A stretch of DNA of 5,506 nucleotides from Dehalococcoidia bacterium (GTDB taxonomy: Bacteria; Chloroflexota; Dehalococcoidia; Dehalococcoidales; DAOWLH01): contig DAOWDO010000088.1 in assembly GCA_030638985.1 (NCBI GenBank), positions 1 to 5,506 on the forward strand, written 5' to 3'. The notes beneath the pieces are model-generated. The model was given only the letters and a program-made list of their open reading frames with translations. It did not search any database and was not told where the DNA came from. Positions 1 through 5,030 of the stretch are shown here, piece by piece. Positions within the stretch are counted from its first letter, which is position 1, and every line of letters begins with the position of its first letter. The translations under genes were made by a program, and so were the position numbers.

Positions 1-1198
1 CCGCCAGCCAATCTACATCTCCCGCCAGGTCAACCACACCATAATCGAGGCTGCCCTGCAATACAACGAGGGTTTCACCGATAACACCCTAAGCTTCGCC
101 AACTGCATCAATACCATTGATGGCGGCACTCACCTGACCGGCTTTCGCTCCGCCCTGACCCGGGTGCTTAACGACTACGCCCACCGCAACAAGCTGGTTA
201 AAGAAGGCGAGTCCAATCTGGTGGGTGATGATGTCCGCGAAGGCCTGACCGCCGTCATCAGCGTCAAGCTGCAGGAGCCGCAGTTTGAGGGGCAAACCAA
301 AGGCAAGCTGGGCAACATCGAGATCAAGAGCATGGTGGAGAGCGCCGTCGCCGAAGAGCTGGCACTCTACCTCGAGGAGCACCCGGATGACGCCAGGAGG
401 ATTATCGACAAGTGCGCTACCGCCGCCAAGGCCAGGGAGGCGGCCCGCAAGGCCCGCGACCTAGTCATCAGAAAGAGCAGCCTGGACACCGGCACCCTGC
501 CCGGCAAACTGGCCGAATGCTCCGAGAAGGACCCCTCCCACTGCGAGCTGTACCTGGTAGAGGGCCCTTCAGCCGGCGGCTCAGCCAAGCAGGGGCGCAA
601 CCGCCGTTTCCAGGCCATCCTGCCGCTGCGGGGCAAGATTCTCAATGTGGAGAAGGCGTCCCCGGACAAGATGCTGTCCCACGAGGAAATCCGGGCCATC
701 ATCACCGCCCTGGGGGCGGGTATAGACGACGAGTTCGACGCAGCAAAGCTACGCTACCACCACGTCATCCTGATGACCGATGCCGATGTTGACGGCTCGC
801 ATATCCGCACCCTGCTGCTCACCTTCTTCTTCCGCCACATGCCGGAGCTGATAAACAACGGCCACCTGTTCATCGCCCAGCCGCCGCTGTATCACATCAA
901 AGCGGGCAAGCAGGAACGCTGGGTGTACTCTGAGCAGGAAAAAGAAGAGTTTTTCAGCAAGTTGAAGGGAAGCAGCAGTAAGGTAAGGGTCCAGCGCTAC
1001 AAGGGTCTGGGCGAGATGTCCTCCGAGCAGCTCTGGGAGACGACCATGAACCCGGCTACCCGCACCCTGCTATCGGTAACCGTGGAAGATACCGCCAAGG
1101 CGGATCGCATCTTCAGCGTGCTGATGGGTGCAGAGGTGCTGCCCCGCAAGACCTTCATCCAGACCCATGCCAAGAGTGTCAAGAACCTGGATATCTAG
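1..1198 (+). CDS. gyrB: DNA gyrase subunit B, C-terminal 398 residues (5' end outside window)
   Basis: GyrB is the ATPase and TOPRIM subunit of the A2B2 gyrase, which introduces negative supercoils using ATP. The reading frame is open from base 2 to the TAG at 1196-1198, so the gene enters from the left edge; an internal GTG at 164 is not the start. The fragment begins in the transducer domain (INTIDGGTHLTGFRSALTR, about residues 37-55). It then has the TOPRIM domain, with the catalytic Glu at fragment residue 187 and the metal-binding cluster TDADVDGSH near 259-267, and the C-terminal tail with QRYKGLGEMSSEQLW and the usual NLDI ending. About 240 N-terminal residues are missing compared with a typical 640-residue GyrB. 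The Glu motif reads EGPSAGG instead of the common EGDSAGG. ParE is the alternative, but position near dnaA and the tail favour GyrB. The gene is convergent with nadD. Confidence 0.96.
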   Translation, partial: RQPIYISRQVNHTIIEAALQYNEGFTDNTLSFANCINTIDGGTHLTGFRSALTRVLNDYAHRNKLVKEGESNLVGDDVREGLTAVISVKLQEPQFEGQTKGKLGNIEIKSMVESAVAEELALYLEEHPDDARRIIDKCATAAKAREAARKARDLVIRKSSLDTGTLPGKLAECSEKDPSHCELYLVEGPSAGGSAKQGRNRRFQAILPLRGKILNVEKASPDKMLSHEEIRAIITALGAGIDDEFDAAKLRYHHVILMTDADVDGSHIRTLLLTFFFRHMPELINNGHLFIAQPPLYHIKAGKQERWVYSEQEKEEFFSKLKGSSSKVRVQRYKGLGEMSSEQLWETTMNPATRTLLSVTVEDTAKADRIFSVLMGAEVLPRKTFIQTHAKSVKNLDI

Positions 1199-1209
1199 CC
1201 CGTTCTACT

Positions 1210-1809
1210 CTACCGATACAACCCATGCTCACTGATATACTCTGCCACCGCTTCCGGGACAAGGCTGCCGATTGACAGCCCGCGGCGAACCCGCTCCCTG
1301 ATTACCGAGGCACTGATATCTATCTCCGGCTTGTCCAGCAATATCACCCTCGATGACACGCCGGGAATCTCATTCTCCAGCTTAGCCAAGTCAGGAACCG
1401 GGCAGCCGACCCGGGGTACGGCCACCAGCCTGCACAGGGAAATGAGCTTAACCGGCTGGTGCCACCGTGGTAAATCAAGCAGGTTATCCCAGCCGAGGAT
1501 AAAGAACAGCTCATCATTACTGCTCCCTTTTTTCTTGAGCGCTCGCAGGGTATCAACGGAATAGGTCGGCCCTTCCCGCTCCAATTCCAGGGTGGATAGT
1601 TCGAGGTAGGGCTTACCGGCTATGGCCAGACGCACCATCTGCAGGCGGTGCTCGGCCGCCGAGATGGCATTATTAGCCTTTAGCCAGGGCTGGCCGGCGG
1701 GGACAAAGAGCACCAGGGCCAGCTCCAGCCGGGTCCTCACCTCCTCGGCCACAACCAGGTGGCCGCTGTGGATAGGGTCGAAGGTCCCTCCCAGAAAACC
1801 GATTTTCAT
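1210..1809 (-). CDS. nadD: Nicotinate-nucleotide adenylyltransferase
   Basis: NadD transfers AMP from ATP to nicotinate mononucleotide, giving deamido-NAD in the cytoplasmic NAD pathway. The 199-residue product opens with the nucleotidyltransferase signature GGTFDPIHSGH (residues 7-17, with H14 and H17 as the HxGH pair). It has a GWDNLLDLPRW segment in the middle, where many family members have GAD, and the C-terminal ISASVIR motif (165-171) that contacts the ATP phosphates. The length is normal for the family. I chose the ATG at 1807-1809 because MKIGFLGGTFDP is the family's usual N-terminus. An upstream in-frame ATG at 1848 would add 13 unconserved residues and overlap obgE by 35 bases. The start lies 4 bases after the obgE stop and has only a weak ribosome binding site, which suggests translational coupling. 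It ends 11 bases from the gyrB stop on the other strand. Confidence 0.95.
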   Translation of the reverse strand: MKIGFLGGTFDPIHSGHLVVAEEVRTRLELALVLFVPAGQPWLKANNAISAAEHRLQMVRLAIAGKPYLELSTLELEREGPTYSVDTLRALKKKGSSNDELFFILGWDNLLDLPRWHQPVKLISLCRLVAVPRVGCPVPDLAKLENEIPGVSSRVILLDKPEIDISASVIRERVRRGLSIGSLVPEAVAEYISEHGLYR

Positions 1810-1813
1810 TTCG

Positions 1814-3076
1814 TTACCACTGCCATTTAAAGCCACCACAGCGAACATTATCCCCCGGTTCCAGCCCGGCCCTCTCCAGCCTCCTCCTGAGTTCTGGCCG
1901 GATGAGATAGCCGATCATCTGCCGCCGCGCTTCCGGGTCAGTCAGGTCGGTGCCGGCCACCACCCGTTCCAGTTCTGGACCAGCGATAACAAAGGTGTCA
2001 CCCTGCCGGCTCACACTAACTCTCCCTCCTACCGGCTCGGGGCGAAACTCTTTGGAAGGAGCGCCAGCCGCCGCAGTGCCGCCGCCAGCCGCTTCCAGCA
2101 ATTTCCAAACCCCGGCCATGAGTTCGGGGACTCCTTCCCCGGTGACCGCTGAAATAAAAAGCACCGCTATGCTGGCTCCGGAGAAGGCCCCGTCTATCTC
2201 CCCCAGACGGGCCCGCACCTCCGGCAGGTCAATCTTGTTAATGACCACTATCTGCGGCTTTCTGGCTAGCGCAGTGTCAAACAGGCCAAGCTCGCCATTT
2301 ACCATTACCATATCATCCACCGGCGCCGGCAGGCTACCGTCCAGAAGATGGATAAGCACCCTGGTACGCACCACATGGCGCAGGAATTCATGTCCCAGCC
2401 CCCGCCCCATGTGAGCACCGGCAACAAGACCGGGTATTTCAGCAACGATAAAACTGTGCTGGCCAACCTCAACCACTCCCAGTACCGGCTCCAGCGTAGT
2501 GAAAGGGTAGCTGGCTATCTTGGGCCTGGCCGCCGAAGCCGCCGCCAGCAGGGAAGACTTGCCCGCGTTAGGATAGCCGACAATACCGACATCAGCGATA
2601 AGCTTAAGCTCAAGCAGGACACTCTTCTCCTCCCCGGGTTCCCCTTTCTGAGCCAGCAGTGGAGCCTGGTTGGTGGAAGAGGCGAAGTGGCTGTTACCCA
2701 GACCGCCCCTACCCCCCTTAGCCACCACCACCTGCTGCCCCGGCTGAACCAAGTCATACTCCTCGCTATGACTGCCGATCTTCGCCACACTAGAAATGGT
2801 GGTACCCGGCGGCACCAAAAGTATCCTGTCTTTTCCGCTCCGCCCATACCTCCTCCACCCCCGGCCAGAGACACCACCCTCAGCCTTATATACTTTACCA
2901 CCACGGAAAGCAATCAGGTTATTAACAACACGGTCAGCTTTAATCAACACACTACCACCCCAGCCACCATCACCACCATCAGGACCACCATACGGCACAA
3001 ATTTCTCCCGGCGGAAACTGGCAGCACCACCGCCACCACTACCCGACTTCACCCCTATACTAACCCGGTCAAACAT
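1814..3076 (-). CDS. obgE: Obg family GTPase (ObgE/CgtA)
   Basis: Obg is an essential GTPase that binds the 50S ribosomal subunit and links ribosome assembly to the stringent response and growth. The 420-residue protein has the three Obg parts. First is the glycine-rich N-terminal Obg fold (1-158), with SFRREKFVPYGGPDGGDGG near 20-38. Next is the G domain (about 159-330), with P-loop GYPNAGKS (167-174), switch I threonines T193/T194, G4 NKID (280-283) and G5 around ISA (308-310). Last is a C-terminal OCT domain (about 344-420) ending GGFKWQW. The G3 motif reads EIPG (213-216) instead of the usual DIPG. The OCT domain separates it from shorter Obg relatives such as YchF. It has its own AAAGGTGA ribosome binding site and probably its own promoter in the 236-base spacer after dnaA. 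nadD follows after 4 bases. Confidence 0.97.
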   Translation of the reverse strand: MFDRVSIGVKSGSGGGGAASFRREKFVPYGGPDGGDGGWGGSVLIKADRVVNNLIAFRGGKVYKAEGGVSGRGWRRYGRSGKDRILLVPPGTTISSVAKIGSHSEEYDLVQPGQQVVVAKGGRGGLGNSHFASSTNQAPLLAQKGEPGEEKSVLLELKLIADVGIVGYPNAGKSSLLAAASAARPKIASYPFTTLEPVLGVVEVGQHSFIVAEIPGLVAGAHMGRGLGHEFLRHVVRTRVLIHLLDGSLPAPVDDMVMVNGELGLFDTALARKPQIVVINKIDLPEVRARLGEIDGAFSGASIAVLFISAVTGEGVPELMAGVWKLLEAAGGGTAAAGAPSKEFRPEPVGGRVSVSRQGDTFVIAGPELERVVAGTDLTDPEARRQMIGYLIRPELRRRLERAGLEPGDNVRCGGFKWQW

Positions 3077-3085
3077 TTCTCGTTG

Positions 3086-3093
3086 TCACCTTT
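3086..3093 (-). promoter_or_regulatory. obgE ribosome binding site
   Basis: On the - strand AAAGGTGA lies 9 bases before the ATG at 3074-3076. It matches the 3' end of 16S rRNA well and supports that ATG as the obgE start. Confidence 0.75.
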
Positions 3094-3138
3094 ATTATTT
3101 ATTCACCCTATATGTTCTTTTTAAAAGATAGATATATT

Positions 3139-3152
3139 TATTATTAATAATA
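3139..3152. repeat. 14-base perfect AT palindrome in the AT-rich core
   Basis: TATTATTAATAATA reads the same on both strands and contains no G or C. It sits inside the AT-rich core between obgE and dnaA. It could help strand opening or be a chance product of the AT bias. It lacks the GC stem and T run of an intrinsic terminator. Confidence 0.6.
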
Positions 3153-3155
3153 GCA

Positions 3156-3222
3156 TAGTGGGATTAGATATAGCCTGCGGAGTTGGGTTATTTATCGAAA
3201 CAAGCAGCAAGGTAGTGGGAAT
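3156..3222 (+). repeat. Two direct copies of TAGTGGGAWT
   Basis: TAGTGGGATT (3156-3165) and TAGTGGGAAT (3213-3222) lie in the same orientation 57 bases apart, just on the dnaA side of the AT-rich core. On the other strand they read AWTCCCACTA. The first eight bases are identical and one of the last two differs. Their position suggests possible initiator binding sites, but two copies of a 10-base motif are thin evidence. Confidence 0.4.
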
Positions 3223-3312
3223 CAATCATCTGGTTCTTTAGAGTTTTCGAAAAGATGGAGCACTTTTAGAAATATTCGGTGAGTTATGAAAGATTCTGGT
3301 TGGGGAGGACAG

Positions 3313-4647
3313 CTATCCATTTTTCCGGGTGCGTATTCTTCTTTGGATATCCTGCACCTTCCGTCGTAGCAGGGGGCTTTCTTTAATACCGCTGGCAATC
3401 TTCTCGCAGGCGTGGCTCACTGTGGATGGGCTCCGGCTGCCAAAGAAAGAACCGATCTCAGCCAGAGAACAGTTATTCTGCTGCTTGAGGAGGAACATGG
3501 CCACCTGGCGGGCCTGGGCGACCTCTTTGTCCCGGCGGCGCCCGGATAAGTCCTCCGGGGTTAGCCGGAAGCTCGAGGCCACGGTGAAAACCAGCATCGA
3601 TGGAGTGGAGCGGCTGCCATCGGCTGTGCTGCTGGCTATATCCGCCAGGGCCCTGGTGGCCATCTCAGTATTGGCTTTTACCCTGAGCAACCGGGAATAG
3701 GCAATGACTCGATTGAGCCCGCCTTCAAGCTCTCTGACATTCTTCTTGATTTGCCTGGCGATAAGCTCCAGAACATCAGGCGGTAGCTCAACTCCGGAAT
3801 GCTCTGCCTTGGCTTTCAGGATAGATAGCCTGGTTTCAAGGCCGGGCGGTTTAATATCAACGGCCAACCCCCATTCGAAACGGGAGCGTAGCCGGTCTTC
3901 CAGGAGGGACATGGCGCCCGGCGGGCGGTCGCTGGTTATCACCATCTGCCGGTTAGAGTTGTGCAGTTCGTTGAAGGTGTGGAAGAAGTTCTCCTCCGTC
4001 TGTTCTTTGCCGCCAATGAAATGGATATCGTCAATCATCAGCAAATCAACGCCCCTGTACTTGGCGCGGAATTCCTCCGTCTTCCGTTCGCGGATGGCGG
4101 TTATAAAGTCGTTGGTAAACTGCTCACCGCTGGCGTAGAGCACCGATACCCCGTTTGCCTGTGCCAGATTGCCGATGGCCTGTAGCAGGTGAGTTTTACC
4201 CAGCCCGGAGCCGCCGTAGATGAACAGTGGGTTGTAGCCTTGTCCCGGGCTCTGGGCGGCCGCCAGCGCGGCAGCGTGGGCCATACGATTACAATCCCCG
4301 GTGATGTAGGATTCGAAGGTATATTTGGGGTTGAAACTGGGAGAACACTCCTGGCTGGTTCTCTCGTGGCGGATGGTTCCGGCTGAGGGATTAGCCGGCC
4401 CGGCGTCCAGCTGGAAATGGACACTGATGCTGCCCCCGGTGAGCCCGAGCAGGGTTTTCTCGATCAGGGAGCGTTGCTTCCTGTCCAGATACTCGGCGGT
4501 AAAAGCGTTGGGAACGCTTATAGTAAAATGGCCACTCTGGCAGGCTATGGCCTTGGTCCCCTTGAACCACGTTCGGTAGTTTGACTTGCTGACCTGTAGT
4601 TGCAACTCCCCCAGGGCAGCTTCCCAGATCTCTTGTGCCGACTTCAT
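3313..4647 (-). CDS. dnaA: Chromosomal replication initiator protein DnaA
   Basis: DnaA is the AAA+ ATPase that binds DnaA boxes at oriC, melts the origin and loads the helicase. The 444-residue product has domain I (about 1-80), starting with the typical EIW...W segment, and a short linker (about 80-105). The AAA+ domain has Walker A GGSGLGKT (145-152), Walker B MIDD (204-207), sensor I TSD (238-240), an arginine-rich box VII (DRLRSRFEWG, 251-260) and sensor II near NVRELEG (303-309). Domain IV covers about 345-444 and contains DLSGRRRDKE. The helix-turn-helix signature reads RSPSTVSH (405-412) where most DnaA proteins have RDHTTVxH, so three DNA-reading positions differ. R380, in the place of E. 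coli R399, is kept. The ATG is supported by an AGGAG sequence 12 bases upstream. obgE, not dnaN, lies downstream. The coding strand is slightly C-rich, as expected for transcription against the fork. Confidence 0.97.
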   Translation of the reverse strand: MKSAQEIWEAALGELQLQVSKSNYRTWFKGTKAIACQSGHFTISVPNAFTAEYLDRKQRSLIEKTLLGLTGGSISVHFQLDAGPANPSAGTIRHERTSQECSPSFNPKYTFESYITGDCNRMAHAAALAAAQSPGQGYNPLFIYGGSGLGKTHLLQAIGNLAQANGVSVLYASGEQFTNDFITAIRERKTEEFRAKYRGVDLLMIDDIHFIGGKEQTEENFFHTFNELHNSNRQMVITSDRPPGAMSLLEDRLRSRFEWGLAVDIKPPGLETRLSILKAKAEHSGVELPPDVLELIARQIKKNVRELEGGLNRVIAYSRLLRVKANTEMATRALADIASSTADGSRSTPSMLVFTVASSFRLTPEDLSGRRRDKEVAQARQVAMFLLKQQNNCSLAEIGSFFGSRSPSTVSHACEKIASGIKESPLLRRKVQDIQRRIRTRKNG

Positions 4648-4659
4648 TCTCTAGAGTCG

Positions 4660-4664
4660 CTCCT
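4660..4664 (-). promoter_or_regulatory. dnaA ribosome binding site
   Basis: AGGAG on the - strand lies 12 bases before the dnaA ATG (4645-4647), slightly farther than usual. The spacer includes the palindrome CTCTAGAG. No better site supports another start. Confidence 0.55.
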
Positions 4665-4738
4665 AATAATCACTAGATAAAACGCCCTGTATGTCAGTTA
4701 CGAAGCTGCCGAAGAAGATCTGTCCTTGTGGCTTTACC

Positions 4739-4755
4739 CCCCAACTTCCTTGGGG
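4739..4755. repeat. Perfect 6-bp stem hairpin in the dnaA upstream region
   Basis: CCCCAA (4739-4744) and TTGGGG (4750-4755) are exact inverted copies around a 5-base loop. No T run follows on either strand, so it is not an intrinsic terminator. Its right arm overlaps TTCCTTGG (4746-4753), which can instead pair with CCAAGGAA at 4788-4795. The function is unknown. Confidence 0.45.
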
Positions 4756-4839
4756 AGATTACTGGCCCGGTGTGGCTCGGTAAGCGTCCAAGGAACTAAT
4801 TCATGGTATCAGCAGGTAGACAGGGGTGGCAAGGTGTCT

Positions 4840-4984
4840 GGGGCTGGTTGGTAGCCGATTTTTATCCCCGCAATCTCTTGCAAGGTCTCTCGTCCTCCTG
4901 TTTTTACCCAGTTTTTAACAGACAGGCAGCGGGGAAAATTTTACAATAAAAATTTCTCCGGATGGCGAAATAAGGGGCTGGTTG
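4840..4984 (+). repeat. Direct repeat GGGGCTGGTTG, two copies
   Basis: GGGGCTGGTTG occurs exactly at 4840-4850 and again at 4974-4984, 134 bases apart and in the same orientation. The second copy runs into the -35 element of the proposed fmt promoter. It may be a regulator or initiator site, or chance in G-rich sequence. Confidence 0.45.
4931..4959. repeat. AT-rich 13-bp inverted repeat with a 3-base loop
   Basis: Bases 4931-4943 pair with 4947-4959 around the loop CAA, with one G-T wobble and one A-A mismatch. The inner part is AAAATTTT-like and the outer part is GC-rich. A weak T run follows neither arm well. It lies about 25 bases upstream of the fmt -35 element and could be an operator, an AT-rich activating element or part of the origin. 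Confidence 0.45.
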
Positions 4985-5010
4985 CCGGGCAGGGCCTTTA
5001 GTGTTAGAAT
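4982..5010 (+). promoter_or_regulatory. fmt promoter, sigma-70 type with extended -10
   Basis: TTGCCG (4982-4987) and TAGAAT (5005-5010) are separated by the ideal 17 bases. A TG at 5002-5003 makes an extended -10 element. Transcription would start near 5017, only about 14 bases before the fmt start codon, so the leader would be very short and would begin almost at the ribosome binding site. Confidence 0.6.
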
Positions 5011-5019
5011 GCCTCTTCT

Positions 5020-5024
5020 GGAGG
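5020..5024 (+). promoter_or_regulatory. fmt ribosome binding site
   Basis: GGAGG lies 6 bases before the TTG at 5031-5033. This spacing decides the unusual TTG as the start codon, because no ATG or GTG lies at the conserved N-terminus. Confidence 0.75.
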
Positions 5025-5030
5025 CCTATT

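Larger units (their letters stand above)
3077..3312. other. obgE-dnaA spacer: candidate origin unwinding region (oriC)
   Basis: This stretch has no credible gene. Bases 3109-3152 contain only 4 G or C in 44, against roughly 60% G+C in the flanking genes. By hand count of + strand rows, G/C is 9/27 at 3001-3060 and 5/15 at 3061-3120. It then reverses to 12/4, 15/8 and 16/5 in the next three rows. A reversal of G-C skew beside dnaA with an AT-rich core is what an origin looks like, so I infer oriC or its unwinding element here. The region must also hold the obgE promoter, but I could not place it with confidence. The best match to the classical DnaA box is TTATTCACC (3099-3107), with two mismatches, which is no better than chance. 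No terminator hairpin after dnaA was seen; TTTTCGAAAA (3244-3253) is a 10-base palindrome of unknown role. Confidence 0.55.
4648..5030. other. dnaA-fmt divergent spacer: promoters, repeats, possible second part of the origin
   Basis: These 383 bases between divergently transcribed dnaA and fmt hold no gene I can support and no tRNA or riboswitch I recognise. They contain the fmt promoter near the right end, a hairpin and alternative pairings near 4739-4795, an 11-base direct repeat, and an AT-rich inverted repeat at 4931-4959. An 8-base palindrome CTCTAGAG (4649-4656) lies between the dnaA ribosome binding site and its ATG. TGTGGCT occurs twice (4727-4733 and 4771-4777), which on the - strand gives AGCCACA, sharing CCACA with the classical DnaA box. 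The nearest full-length box match is TTATCCCCG (4862-4870), with two mismatches. The dnaA promoter should be here, but no good -35/-10 pair stands out. In several bacteria the origin flanks dnaA on both sides, so this could be the binding half. Confidence 0.5.

Noticed and set aside
367..705. Open frames overlapping gyrB on both strands
   Set aside because: They lie inside a well-conserved gyrB and show arginine, serine or proline bias typical of shadow frames in G+C-rich DNA.
164..1198. gyrB starting at the GTG at 164
   Set aside because: The frame is open to the left edge and the upstream codons encode conserved GyrB sequence (INTIDGGTHLTGFR), so the GTG is internal.
1810..1848. Longer nadD from the ATG at 1848
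   Set aside because: It would add 13 unconserved residues ahead of MKIGFLGGTFDP and overlap the end of obgE by 35 bases.
2348..3124. Long + strand open frames opposite obgE (also 1622-2152 and 1950-2414)
   Set aside because: Their translations are low-complexity Pro/Thr/Ser-rich shadows of the glycine-rich obgE gene, with no recognisable domain.
4739..4755. Intrinsic terminator
   Set aside because: The stem is only 6 bp and no T run follows on either strand.
4680..4800. Riboswitch or small RNA (cyclic di-GMP type or SRP RNA) on the dnaA strand
   Set aside because: A GNRA-like hairpin followed by AAAGCCAC looked suggestive, but the conserved second helix and receptor are missing and the SRP core motif is absent.
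4815..4850. T-box leader upstream of fmt (AGGGGTGGCAAGG resembles the AGGGTGGNACCGCG core)
   Set aside because: The core TGGNACC is not matched, there is no terminator with a T run, and the mapped promoter lies downstream of it.
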